Below are positions 51,751-60,611 of a DNA stretch of 64,000 nucleotides, one piece after another. The stretch comes from Salinibacterium hongtaonis. Its GTDB lineage: Bacteria; Actinomycetota; Actinomycetes; Actinomycetales; Microbacteriaceae. Both the position numbers and the translations under genes were made by a program. The first letter of the stretch is position 1; each line of letters starts with the position of its first letter. The stretch covers positions 2,542,001 to 2,606,000 of the forward strand of contig NZ_CP026951.1 of assembly GCF_003065485.1 (NCBI RefSeq). The letters are read 5' to 3'. Under the pieces are notes generated by a model. That model searched no databases and was not told where the DNA came from. It saw only the letters and a program-made list of their open reading frames with translations.

Positions 51751-52302
51751 CTACTTCTCTAGGCCCAGATCAGCAAGCGAAATGGCGGCGTAGTACGGGT
51801 AGCCCGCAGCCTCGATGACCTCTTTGGCCCCCGTGTCGCGGTCGACAACAACGGCGACGGCGGCGATCTCAGCGCCCACCTTCTTAAGGGCCTCGATCGC
51901 GGCGAGGGGGGAGCCACCCGTCGTGGAGGTATCTTCGAGCACGATGACGCGCTTGCCCGAGACATCCGGCCCCTCGACCTGGCGACCGCGGCCGTGATCC
52001 TTGGGCTCCTTGCGCACGACGAACGCGTCGTACTCGGCTCCGCGAGCGGCGCCCTGGTGCAGGACTGCGGATGCGATGGGGTCGGCCCCCATGGTCATGC
52101 CACCCACCGCAACAACATCGGGGATGTCGGCGATCAGGTCGAGCATGACCTGGCCGATCAGGGGCGCGACCCGATGGTCGAGACTCACCTTGCGCAGATC
52201 GACGTAGTAGCTCGCCTTCTTGCCACTCGTCAGGGTGAAGTCCCCGTGAAAGACCGCATCGGCCTTGATGAATTCGATGAGTCTCTCGCGCGCGTCAGTC
52301 AC
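51751..52302 (-). CDS. pyrE: Orotate phosphoribosyltransferase
   Basis: A 183-residue enzyme that makes OMP from orotate and PRPP in pyrimidine synthesis. It shows FTLTSGKKASYYVDLRKVSL, GGMTMGADPIASAVLH, the mobile-loop Lys/Arg region VRKEPKDHGRGRQVEG and the PRPP motif VIVLEDTSTTGGS. GTG 52302 follows a TAGAAT box by seven bases, which overlaps the stop of the P-type ATPase gene. It stands alone, away from other pyr genes. Confidence 0.97.
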   Translation of the reverse strand: MTDARERLIEFIKADAVFHGDFTLTSGKKASYYVDLRKVSLDHRVAPLIGQVMLDLIADIPDVVAVGGMTMGADPIASAVLHQGAARGAEYDAFVVRKEPKDHGRGRQVEGPDVSGKRVIVLEDTSTTGGSPLAAIEALKKVGAEIAAVAVVVDRDTGAKEVIEAAGYPYYAAISLADLGLEK

Positions 52303-52309
52303 AGCGTCG

Positions 52310-52315
52310 ATTCTA
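52310..52315 (-). promoter_or_regulatory. -10 box (TAGAAT) for a leaderless pyrE transcript
   Basis: TAGAAT, seven bases (CGACGCT), then GTG. The first three bases also serve as the TAG stop of the preceding ATPase gene. Confidence 0.5.
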
Positions 52316-54217
52316 TCGACCACGCGGGAGCTGCTTCTCATCCGGCATCTGCTCCCCCTCATCGGTGGCCGCCGCTACCGGCGATTCTGAGCCTCGCGTG
52401 GCCCGCAGCGCCCACAGAATCGAGATCACATCCACTGCTTCTTGCAGCCACGCGCCGACGATGGCTGGCAGGAGACCGGCAGCGGCCACACACATGAGAC
52501 CGATGCTGAGGCTCATCCCCACCCAGATGCTCTGCAGGGCAACCCGCACGGTCTCCCGCCCCACCAACAGAGCGGCGGCAACGCCGGAGATATCGTCGCG
52601 CAACAGCACGACATCGGCCGACTCGCTTGCGGCGGTCGCCCCCCGCGCCCCCATTGCGATGCCGATGTCGGCGGCGGCGAGAACCGGCGCATCGTTGACC
52701 CCGTCGCCGACCATCACCACCGGTCGCTCCGTGAGCGTGGCGACCGCGGTGACCTTGTCTGCCGGGAGGCAGTTTGAACGGATGTCGTCAACGCCGAGCG
52801 CCGTGCCGACGTGCTCAGCGGTGGCGCGATCATCCCCCGTGAGCATCACGACCGTTCCGATGCCCTGCGAGCGGATGCTGGCGATCGTCGACCGCGCGTT
52901 CTGCCGCACCTGGTCAGCGAAGACCAGCGCACCAGCGGGCACCCCGTCGACGGCCACATAGACCGCCATTTCTCCGGTTTCTAGAGGGGTCGCTGCCACC
53001 TCCGTATTGCATGCTGCGGCGATGAACGATCGTTTGCCCACCACGACCGTGCGCCCGTCGATCATGGCCGTAACGCCGTGAGCCGTCGACTCCTCCACCT
53101 GGTGTGAACCCCATAGCTCGATGCCTTTAGCGCGTGCGGCGCGGAGAACAGCAGCCGCGAGCACATGGGCCGAGAACTGCTCGGCAGAGGCGGCAAACCG
53201 CAGCAGTTCGTCAGCATCCGTCTCCCCCTCTGGCCGCACCTCTACGAGGCTTGGCTCCCCTTGGGTGAGGGTGCCGGTCTTATCGAAGGCGAAGGTTTTT
53301 GCCCTGCGAAATGTCTCCAGGGTCGCACTGCTCTTGACGATCACCCCGTCGCGGGCGGCCCGACTCATTCCGGCCATGAAGGCGACAGGCGCAGCGATGA
53401 TGAGCGGGCAGGGCGTTGCGACGACCAAGACCTCCGCGAAGCGAACCGCATCGCCGCTGACCGCCCAGGCTGTCCCCGCGATCGCAAGGGCAAGAAGGGT
53501 GAAGGGGATGGCGTAGCGGTCGGCGAGTCGCACGATCGGCGATTTGCTCGCGGTGGCGGCTTCTACCAGGGTGACGATCTGCTGATACTGGCTGTCCTTC
53601 GCCGCACGCGTCGCCTGAACCATGACGGCAGCGGCCCCGTTGACTCCGCCGCTGAGCACCTCATCACCCGCGACCTTGTCAACGAGCAGGCTCTCACCGG
53701 TTATGGATGACTCATCAAACGATCCCTCCGCGCTGACCAGCGTCCCATCCACGGGCACGATCTCACCGGGCCGCACCATGATCCGGTCTCCCGGCGCGAT
53801 CTCGTTAATCGGCACCTCTACAGTCGTGTCGTCGTCGGCATACCGATGCCCGGTCTGCGGTGCTCGCGACAACAGCGCACGCAGGTCACGCTCGGCTCGG
53901 TGCGCCGCGTAGTCCTCGAGCGCTTCTCCGCCCGTGAGCATGAGCACAATCACCAGCGCCGCCCAGTATTCACCGACCGCGACAGCGGCGCAGATTGCGG
54001 TGACCGCGAGGATGTCGACCCCGAAGGTGCCAGAACGAAGTTCTCGAACCATGCGCCATGCCGATCGGGCCGCGACCACGATGGCGAACCCTCCCAGCAG
54101 CCACGGCGAGAAGGGAGCCGCCGGAGTCAGCAGTATGACGCCCGCGGTCGCCGCCACCAGGAGCGTGGCGATGACATAGGGGTAGCGTCTGAGCAGCAGA
54201 ACCGGGCGCAGTTTCAT
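52313..54217 (-). CDS. Heavy-metal P1B-type ATPase with TPCP motif
   Basis: A 634-residue transporter. It has no N-terminal metal-binding (HMA) domain. Four membrane helices precede the actuator domain (SSITGESLLV). Membrane segment 4 carries TPCPLIIAAPVAF, not the usual CPC of copper and zinc pumps. The P-domain has FDKTGTLTQG and the hinge GDGVNDAPVLAAADIGIAMG. The last segments include QEAVDVISILWALRA. TPC-type pumps (the P1B-5 group) have been tied to nickel, iron or cobalt in other bacteria, so the cargo is likely a transition metal other than copper. The start is ATG 54217; an in-frame GTG at 54235 is an alternative. Confidence 0.85.
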   Translation of the reverse strand: MKLRPVLLLRRYPYVIATLLVAATAGVILLTPAAPFSPWLLGGFAIVVAARSAWRMVRELRSGTFGVDILAVTAICAAVAVGEYWAALVIVLMLTGGEALEDYAAHRAERDLRALLSRAPQTGHRYADDDTTVEVPINEIAPGDRIMVRPGEIVPVDGTLVSAEGSFDESSITGESLLVDKVAGDEVLSGGVNGAAAVMVQATRAAKDSQYQQIVTLVEAATASKSPIVRLADRYAIPFTLLALAIAGTAWAVSGDAVRFAEVLVVATPCPLIIAAPVAFMAGMSRAARDGVIVKSSATLETFRRAKTFAFDKTGTLTQGEPSLVEVRPEGETDADELLRFAASAEQFSAHVLAAAVLRAARAKGIELWGSHQVEESTAHGVTAMIDGRTVVVGKRSFIAAACNTEVAATPLETGEMAVYVAVDGVPAGALVFADQVRQNARSTIASIRSQGIGTVVMLTGDDRATAEHVGTALGVDDIRSNCLPADKVTAVATLTERPVVMVGDGVNDAPVLAAADIGIAMGARGATAASESADVVLLRDDISGVAAALLVGRETVRVALQSIWVGMSLSIGLMCVAAAGLLPAIVGAWLQEAVDVISILWALRATRGSESPVAAATDEGEQMPDEKQLPRGR

Positions 54218-54298
54218 GTCTCTGTGAGTCAACACCGCGGTAGGTCAGCTGGCACCAGGCTCACACTCAGACCCGGCAACCCCACAGGCACCTCCACA

Positions 54299-56407
54299 TC
54301 ATCCAGTGGTCGCGGTCGCGAAACCCCCCGGCGGCAGTTGCACGCTCGAACTCCCGCGGGCAACAACTCGCTTGACGAGGCTGCCGGTCGCGTCGTAGAC
54401 CCGCACCGTTGTCGTGATGCCCTCGGTGCCCATCGTGGTGGCGATGGGCCTGTCCACATTGGAGTGGGCGAGCTCTGCGGATGCCGTACCACCGGTGTAG
54501 ACAACGCGCGCGACGACGGGTCGAACGAAAAGGGCGTCGAGTTCAACGGTGCCCGCGAGAGCCCGAACGGTGATCTCGCCGCCGTCGGGCGTGGACTTCT
54601 TGAGCGGCTGCGGCAGGAGCGCACCCGGTGCAGCCGTGACGCCCTGTGCCCCCACCCCGTGCGCGAGAACTCCAATCGTGGGGGCACCGGCCTTCCACTG
54701 AGACCGGGCCGTTGCCCCCGTCGGCTGATTCACGACGGGTTCCACAAGGACCTGGTCGTCGGAGCCTTTGCCGGGGGCTCCTGGCCCGCCGGGTGCTCCG
54801 CGACCCCCGCCGCGCGCGGCCGCGGCGGCATCCGTCAGTGCTATCGTCGCCGATTGGCCGGGGAGAAGCCGCAGGTAGGCGCCTCCGCTGAACTGCGATT
54901 CGCCCGTCCATGCTGACTCCGGGGTAACGACGCTGCCGGTCGTGGTGCTCGCGGACTCCGCCTCCACAACGCGAAGGCCGTCACGCTCACCGATCGTGGA
55001 GATGGACTGCGCCCGCACCGCGACCGTGGGGTGAGCATCCAGCGCCAGCATCGACAACAGCCCGTGGATCGTGCTCTCTGCCCCCGAATTGCGGTTCACC
55101 GTGCCGTCGGGCTGCACACCATCAAAGGTGACGCCGGTTTCGGGGTTGTAGACCGGGGCGCCGGAGCGGTTCGCGCCAAAGTACCAAGCACCAACGAACC
55201 CGGCCAGGTCGAGCAGCCCCGAAGCGTGTGCCGCGTCGCCGACCGCGAGCAGCGACTGCAGCCGGGAATCTGCGCCGTAGGCGATCTGAACCTGGTCGAT
55301 GGGGGCGGGCAGCCAGGCGTTATCTGGCCCTCCCGCCGTTATCAACGTTGTCGTGAAGCCCGTCGAGTCGGCGATGGCCGGCGCGAGCAGCCGCGAATCA
55401 GCCAGGGCGACGGATGCCTCGGCGAGCGCCGCCGGCATCTGCGAGCCCCAAGCGTGCCAGAGCGATCGTGACTCCGTCCACGGAAGGATCGCCCCATACG
55501 GCCACGTCGTGATGTCGCCTGCACGCATGGCGGCGACACCCTCAGCGAGCTGTTCGAGCGCCGTGCGTGCGGCGGCATCATCTGGCGCTGCCGAAACATA
55601 GGCGGCGAGCCCGAGAATGGCCTCGGCAGAGGCATCCGCGCCTCCCGCGATGAGCCAAGCGGGCACCTCTGCGCCATCGGCGATCAGGTATTGGCCGTAC
55701 TGGCCCAGCACCTCGCGGTCCACGGCCTCGACGCCGAGCTGGAGCCGCTGCTGCAAAAACTCGGCGAAGTCGCTGTCGACGGGGGCGAAGGCTGCGTAGC
55801 CCTCGCCGAGCGCCCAGAGGGTGCGGGCGAGCCAGTAGCTGTCGCCGCTATCCGACGGGTCGGGCAGCTCAACGGGCTCGGGGCTGGGGTTGAGGGTGCC
55901 ATCCGGCTGCATCCAGAGCACCACATTGCCCGCGAACTGGCCCGTGGTTGTCTGAAAGTAGGCGAGCGAGCGCAGCAGTTCGTAGGCATGCTCTTTGCTC
56001 GTTTCTGAGCCGGTTTGTTGCCAATGCCGCAGGTAGACCACGGCGGCGCGCGATACATCGTCGGCGTTGTAGGCGCCCTGGCCCCAATAGCCGGTGGCCG
56101 GGTCGAGGGGGCCTCCTCCGACGCGTTCAAACGTGCCGCCGTCGCGGGCATCCGCATAGGTCCACGGCATCGTGAGCTCGGGTTCTTCTGCGAGGCGATA
56201 GGTCGTGTGGCCCGCGATCTCCTCGGGGCTTACGTCGTCGAGCAAGAAGTCGAGATGGGCGAGGTTGGTGAGTGATTGCCCGCCGGGCGCCGCAGCCGGG
56301 GCGATCCCCTCGGGCAGTGCGGATGCCGGGGGCGCCGACGCCGTCGGCGCGATTATGAGGCTGCCGACGAGTGCGGCACCCGCAACCATGGCGGTGGAGT
56401 GAAACAT
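54299..56407 (-). CDS. Large secreted protein, possible (alpha/alpha)-barrel glycosidase
   Basis: A 702-residue exported protein with a signal peptide (residues 1-30, ending PTASAPPASA). Residues 40-460 look like an (alpha/alpha)6 barrel of the type in glycoside hydrolases: YWGQGAYNADDVSRAAVVYL, YELLRSLAYFQTTTGQFAGN, DSYWLARTLWALGEGYAAF, WYFGANRSGAPVYNPETGV and STIHGLLSMLALDAHP. A Gly/Pro-rich linker interrupts the C-terminal half, which looks like beta-rich carbohydrate-binding modules. I cannot assign a GH family. The ATG overlaps the stop of the GH130 gene (TAATG). As the last gene of a LacI-controlled sugar operon it probably releases the sugar that the ABC importer brings in. Confidence 0.6.
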   Translation of the reverse strand: MFHSTAMVAGAALVGSLIIAPTASAPPASALPEGIAPAAAPGGQSLTNLAHLDFLLDDVSPEEIAGHTTYRLAEEPELTMPWTYADARDGGTFERVGGGPLDPATGYWGQGAYNADDVSRAAVVYLRHWQQTGSETSKEHAYELLRSLAYFQTTTGQFAGNVVLWMQPDGTLNPSPEPVELPDPSDSGDSYWLARTLWALGEGYAAFAPVDSDFAEFLQQRLQLGVEAVDREVLGQYGQYLIADGAEVPAWLIAGGADASAEAILGLAAYVSAAPDDAAARTALEQLAEGVAAMRAGDITTWPYGAILPWTESRSLWHAWGSQMPAALAEASVALADSRLLAPAIADSTGFTTTLITAGGPDNAWLPAPIDQVQIAYGADSRLQSLLAVGDAAHASGLLDLAGFVGAWYFGANRSGAPVYNPETGVTFDGVQPDGTVNRNSGAESTIHGLLSMLALDAHPTVAVRAQSISTIGERDGLRVVEAESASTTTGSVVTPESAWTGESQFSGGAYLRLLPGQSATIALTDAAAAARGGGRGAPGGPGAPGKGSDDQVLVEPVVNQPTGATARSQWKAGAPTIGVLAHGVGAQGVTAAPGALLPQPLKKSTPDGGEITVRALAGTVELDALFVRPVVARVVYTGGTASAELAHSNVDRPIATTMGTEGITTTVRVYDATGSLVKRVVARGSSSVQLPPGGFATATTG

Positions 56408-57477
56408 TATGAGGCCCTCCTGTCGAGACGGGCGACCCCAATTTTGGAGTCGGCCATGCCGTAGAAAACGAAGTACTGGTCACCGATCAACTCGATCGCG
56501 GTGGGGAAGACCACATTGGGCACAACACCGGTGCGCTCATCTTCGGTCTCCGGTGCCAGCAGCGGCTCGCTCGTGCGGGCCACGATGCGCGTCGGGTCAT
56601 CGGCATCGAGAATCATGCCGCCCACCGCATAGTTCACGTTCTGCTGCTGACCGAACGCGTGCTCGATTGTGCCGGTGACCCCGTGGTGCAGCATCAGCCA
56701 TCCCTCCGGCACGCGAAGAGGTGGCGGGCCCCCGCCGATCTTGAGTTGTTCAAAGGCGAACTCCGGCGCGGCGAGCATGCGGTGGCCTCTCCAATGCACA
56801 ATGGCCCGGATGTCGGCGAGCACGGCAGCAAGGGGCACGAAGCTGATCCAGATGCTCTGGCGCGGGTCGGTTATGCCCGCGGGCAGGCGAACCCCCTCCC
56901 CGGGCTTCGTCTCGCTGAGATTCCACATGGGGCGGTGCAGCACCGCGAGACTCTCGACCCCGTCGGGCGCTGTGACCGGCTCGGCAAAGAACACGGTGTC
57001 TTTGTTGTGGAACAGGTTGAGGTCGGTGTCGAGCGCGTCGTCGTACTCGAACAAGACGGGGCCGAGCCTCGTCCATGCGCGAAGATCCGGAGAGGTCGCA
57101 ATTGCAGTTCGCGGGCCCAACGGCCCGAAGGCCACATATGTCATGACGTGCAGATCGAGCGCGGGAATGTAGGTGATCCTGGGGTCTTCGACCCCCGCAT
57201 TGGCGACCCCCCTCTCCCAGCCGCGGTCGGGCTCCAGCACGACCCCTTCGCGTTCGACGCCGACGGGCGCGCCATCCTCAACCACTACCCGCGCGATCCC
57301 GACCCTGCTCACATTGCCTTGCGCGACAAGCCGAGGCAGCAAATAGAGCTCGCCCGCAGCCCATCCCGTTGCGGGATTGAGCACCCCCTCCGACTCGAGA
57401 GGGTCGCCCTGCCGCGGCGTCATGATCACTCCCACCCTCGTGAGCGTGTAAGGGAAGGGCGCCGTGGACGTGGTCAT
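56407..57477 (-). CDS. Glycoside hydrolase family 130 (beta-mannoside phosphorylase/hydrolase-like)
   Basis: A 356-residue cytoplasmic five-bladed beta-propeller enzyme. Family features are GVLNPATGWAAGELYLLPRLV, VANAGVEDPRITYIPALDLHVMTYVA with the catalytic Asp of ...EDPRI, KDTVFFAEP, WLMLHHGVTG and ILDADDPTRIVARTSEPLLAPE. GH130 enzymes split or phosphorolyse beta-1,2- or beta-1,4-linked mannosides. No signal peptide is present, so it works on imported oligosaccharide. ATG 57477 is taken because AAAGGG sits upstream; the first open codons further up overlap the permease gene. It is the sugar-processing enzyme of the operon. Confidence 0.9.
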   Translation of the reverse strand: MTTSTAPFPYTLTRVGVIMTPRQGDPLESEGVLNPATGWAAGELYLLPRLVAQGNVSRVGIARVVVEDGAPVGVEREGVVLEPDRGWERGVANAGVEDPRITYIPALDLHVMTYVAFGPLGPRTAIATSPDLRAWTRLGPVLFEYDDALDTDLNLFHNKDTVFFAEPVTAPDGVESLAVLHRPMWNLSETKPGEGVRLPAGITDPRQSIWISFVPLAAVLADIRAIVHWRGHRMLAAPEFAFEQLKIGGGPPPLRVPEGWLMLHHGVTGTIEHAFGQQQNVNYAVGGMILDADDPTRIVARTSEPLLAPETEDERTGVVPNVVFPTAIELIGDQYFVFYGMADSKIGVARLDRRAS

Positions 57478-57479
57478 GG

Positions 57480-58313
57480 TCACCCTTTCACACCCGACCC
57501 GATGTCGGTCGAGATGAAGTAGCGCTGGAACACGATGAACAAAACGACAACGGGCGCGGCAAGGACCACGGCACCGGCCAGAGTCGCCCCAAACGGGTTC
57601 GCGGCGGAGGCCGCGACGGTCGAAATGTAGTTCGCGAGCGACACCGCAAGCGGCTGGAGGCTCGCATCCTTGGTGATGAGGAACGGCCAAAGGAACTCGT
57701 TCCACGGGCCGATGAACGTGAGCAGCACCACCGTGACGAGGGCCGGCCGCACGAGCGGAAGGGCGATGCGCCACAGCAGCATGAGCTCACCGGCGCCGTC
57801 GATGCGCGCCGCCTCGAAGAGCTCCTTAGGCAACTGCAAGAAGTACTGCCTGAAGATGATGACCGCGGTTGAGTTGATGAGGAACGGCAGAATCATTCCG
57901 ATGTGAGTGTCGGCCAGTCCATAGTCCCTGGCGATCAGCACGTAGAGGGGAATCATCAGCAGCTGAAACGGCACCACCTGCACCAGCAGCGCCAGCGCAA
58001 ACGTTGCCCCACGGCCCCTCCACTGCAACTGCGCGAGCGCATAACCCGCGAGCACACCAAACACCATGGTGCCGATGAGAACCCCCATCGTGAAAATGCC
58101 CGAGTTCGCCAGCCCCGTCCACAGGCTGATGCGATCGTTGATCGCCACGTAGTTGTCTACCGTGATGTTGTCGGGATGGGGAAAAGCCCCGGCGATAGTG
58201 GGATCCGGTTCGGCCTGCAGCGAGCCGATCACCATGTAATAAAAGGGAAAGAGAAACGCGAATGCCCCGACGGCCAGCACAAAACCTCGAAGCCCCGTCT
58301 GAAACTTAGACAT
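57480..58313 (-). CDS. Carbohydrate ABC transporter permease (MalG-like)
   Basis: A 277-residue CUT1-family permease with six membrane segments. It starts FVLAVGAFAFLFPFYYMVIGSL, typical of MalG-like proteins, and the EAA loop is FEAARIDGAGELMLLWRIALPLVRPA. The C-terminus ends in YFISTDIGSGVKG, the standard VxGAVKG-type MalG tail. ATG 58313 overlaps the stop of the MalF-like gene (TGATG). No ATPase gene is in the operon; such systems share a common MsiK-type ATPase encoded elsewhere. Confidence 0.95.
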   Translation of the reverse strand: MSKFQTGLRGFVLAVGAFAFLFPFYYMVIGSLQAEPDPTIAGAFPHPDNITVDNYVAINDRISLWTGLANSGIFTMGVLIGTMVFGVLAGYALAQLQWRGRGATFALALLVQVVPFQLLMIPLYVLIARDYGLADTHIGMILPFLINSTAVIIFRQYFLQLPKELFEAARIDGAGELMLLWRIALPLVRPALVTVVLLTFIGPWNEFLWPFLITKDASLQPLAVSLANYISTVAASAANPFGATLAGAVVLAAPVVVLFIVFQRYFISTDIGSGVKG

Positions 58314-59296
58314 CAGTCTCGCTCCCCTACGAATCGGTTCTGCAGCCACGCGATGATGAGCACCAGGATGACCAAAATCACTCCAATGGCGGCAGCAACA
58401 TCCGGCTGGCCCTGCTGAAGTCCCCGCTGGTACATGATGAGAACGGGAGAGGCCGACGCCCCGTTCGGGCCGCCGCCCCCAGTGAGCAGGTAGGGCTCCG
58501 TGAAGAGGTTCGCCCCCGTGACGGTTGAGACGAGAAGCACCAGAACCGTCGCCGGGCGAACCCCGGGAACCGTGACCGAAAAGAAGCTGCGCACCCGTCC
58601 GGCGCCGTCGGTCGATGCCGACTCGTATAGCTCCTTGGGCACGCCCTGCAACGCGGCCAAGTAGAGCAGGATGTAGAACCCCAGCTGCTTCCACGTGACG
58701 AACAACGCGATGATGGGCATCGCCCACGTCTCACTGATCAACCACGACGGGGATGGGGCGAGCGGGCCCAGAATCTGGTTGACGAGCCCGTTGCCATTGA
58801 ACAGAAAGATCCAGACCGCCACGACCGCCACGCTCGCTGTGACGTAGGGGACGTAGTAGCTCACGCGCAAGAACGTTCTAAAGTGCACGATCTTGTTGAG
58901 TGCCGTCGCCAAAAGCAGCGACAGAACCACCGTCAGCGGCACGTTGATGAGAAGAAACACCCCGACGTTGCGGAACGACTGCAGCACTGCGGGGTCGCTG
59001 AGCACCGTTGCGAAGTTCTCGAACCCCACAAACGGCCGGTCGACCTCGGCCCCGGGCGCGGCGAAGAAAAAGTCGTGGAACGAGATCCAGAACGAATAGA
59101 TCAGCGGATACGCGAATACCAGCACCACAAAGACCAGGTAGGGCGCGCTCAGCACGAGCCCAAACGGGTTGGGGCCGAGCAGCCGCCGCTTGCGACGGGG
59201 CTGCCCGTCGGAAGCGGCGGGTGCCGCCGGCCCTGGCCCGGCCGCCCCTGCTCCCGGGGGGAGAGGCGACGCGGTCGGCGCAACGCTGCGAGTCAT
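58313..59296 (-). CDS. Carbohydrate ABC transporter permease (MalF-like)
   Basis: A 327-residue CUT1 permease. The N-terminus is a Pro/Ala-rich cytoplasmic tail (PLPPGAGAAGPGPAAPAAS), then segments start at GLVLSAPYLVFVVLVFAYPLIYSFWISF. The EAA loop reads KELYESASTDGAGRVRSFFSVTVPGVRP. ATG 59296 lies four bases after the binding-protein stop. Forms a pair with the MalG-like permease. Confidence 0.95.
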   Translation of the reverse strand: MTRSVAPTASPLPPGAGAAGPGPAAPAASDGQPRRKRRLLGPNPFGLVLSAPYLVFVVLVFAYPLIYSFWISFHDFFFAAPGAEVDRPFVGFENFATVLSDPAVLQSFRNVGVFLLINVPLTVVLSLLLATALNKIVHFRTFLRVSYYVPYVTASVAVVAVWIFLFNGNGLVNQILGPLAPSPSWLISETWAMPIIALFVTWKQLGFYILLYLAALQGVPKELYESASTDGAGRVRSFFSVTVPGVRPATVLVLLVSTVTGANLFTEPYLLTGGGGPNGASASPVLIMYQRGLQQGQPDVAAAIGVILVILVLIIAWLQNRFVGERD

Positions 59297-59300
59297 AGCG

Positions 59301-60584
59301 TTACTGCTTCTGGGCGATCTCGTTGATCTTGTCGGCAGCATCATCCAGCGCCGTTTGCACATCCTCCTCGCCAAAGATCACCGACTTCGACCAGGCATCG
59401 CGGAACGCCTGCATCATCTCCACGGTGTTGGGCCCAGCGGGAACCTCCACGGTTCGGGCGGCCTGGTCACCGAATGTTGCGTATTCCGGATTCGCGGCGA
59501 AGTAGTCGGGGAACGCCTCCTGCAGGTCAACGCGCAGCGGCATCTGGCCCGTCAGCTCCAGCAGCTGGCCATCCTGCTCCTCGCTCGTCGAGAACTTGAG
59601 CACGTCCCATGCTGTCGCGCGGTTCTCGCACGCCGAATAGAGGCCGATGTTCTTGGCGTCGCCAAACGTCCAGGTCTCCTCGGCGGGGATGCCGTCCTTG
59701 GTCGGCACCGGCACGGCACCCCAGTTCACATCCTCATAGACGGAGATCGCCCACGGGCCGACGATGGCCATTGCCGCGACACCGTCGGCAAAGGCATCGC
59801 CCTGGTGCGCCTCCTGAGAAGCCAACTTCTCCGAGTAGAGGGTCGCCCAAAAGTCGCTGGCCTCGTAGCCCTCGGCGTCGGCGAAGGTCGCCTCGCCGTC
59901 CTCCACGAACTGCTCGCCGTCGGTGGCCGCAGCAAACAGCGGGTAGAAGTCGAACTGCATTTGGAAGAACTCGCTCGTCGGCGCCGGCAAAATCGCGTTC
60001 GCGACGGTTCCCGACGACACCAGCGTGCGGGCGGTGGAGAGGAACTCGTCATACGTGGCCAAAGGCGGATTCTCGGCATCAAGCCCCGCCGCCGTGAACA
60101 GATCCTTGTTGTAGAAGATCTGCACGGGATTCGACTTCCACGGCATCTGGAAGAAGTCGCCGTCGGCGTTTTCGTACTGCGATGCGAGCTCTCCGGAACG
60201 CTCCTCGATGTACTCGGCGCCATCCTCAAACTCCGAGAGACTCACGAGGCCGCCCTGCTTTTCGAACTGACCAACGGCAGAGGGAGCGGTGTTGTAGATC
60301 AGGCAGGGCGCGTTGCCTGCGGTGATCGCCGCGCCGATAACCTCCTCGCTGCTCTTGCCAGCGGGGATCTCCTGACCCCTAATCTGCTCATCAGGATGGT
60401 CGGCGTTCCAGGCCTCGACCATTTGCTTACCCCAGGCCACCTCCTGCTCGTTGTTCGAGTACCAGATGGTGATGTCGCCGCGGCTGTCGTTAGAGCCGGA
60501 TCCACCGCCTCCTCCGCTGCAGGCGGTGAGAGCGAATGCCCCCAGCATGACAACGGCGGCGGTTGTAACTGTCCTTCTTTGCAC
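59301..60584 (-). CDS. Sugar ABC transporter solute-binding lipoprotein
   Basis: A 427-residue lipoprotein. Signal peptide with lipobox FALTAC (Cys22), then a Gly/Ser tether. The mature domain is SBP_bac_1: ITIWYSNNEQEVAWGKQMVEAWN, QIFYNKDLFTAAGLDAENPP, VAAMAIVGPWAISVYED, and the usual C-terminal helices. It delivers an oligosaccharide to the MalF/MalG-like permeases. AGGAGAG precedes the ATG. With the GH130 enzyme downstream, a mannose-containing oligosaccharide is a reasonable guess. Confidence 0.94.
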   Translation of the reverse strand: MQRRTVTTAAVVMLGAFALTACSGGGGGSGSNDSRGDITIWYSNNEQEVAWGKQMVEAWNADHPDEQIRGQEIPAGKSSEEVIGAAITAGNAPCLIYNTAPSAVGQFEKQGGLVSLSEFEDGAEYIEERSGELASQYENADGDFFQMPWKSNPVQIFYNKDLFTAAGLDAENPPLATYDEFLSTARTLVSSGTVANAILPAPTSEFFQMQFDFYPLFAAATDGEQFVEDGEATFADAEGYEASDFWATLYSEKLASQEAHQGDAFADGVAAMAIVGPWAISVYEDVNWGAVPVPTKDGIPAEETWTFGDAKNIGLYSACENRATAWDVLKFSTSEEQDGQLLELTGQMPLRVDLQEAFPDYFAANPEYATFGDQAARTVEVPAGPNTVEMMQAFRDAWSKSVIFGEEDVQTALDDAADKINEIAQKQ

Positions 60585-60611
60585 AGTTCTCTCCTTCGAT
60601 TGTGACGGGCT

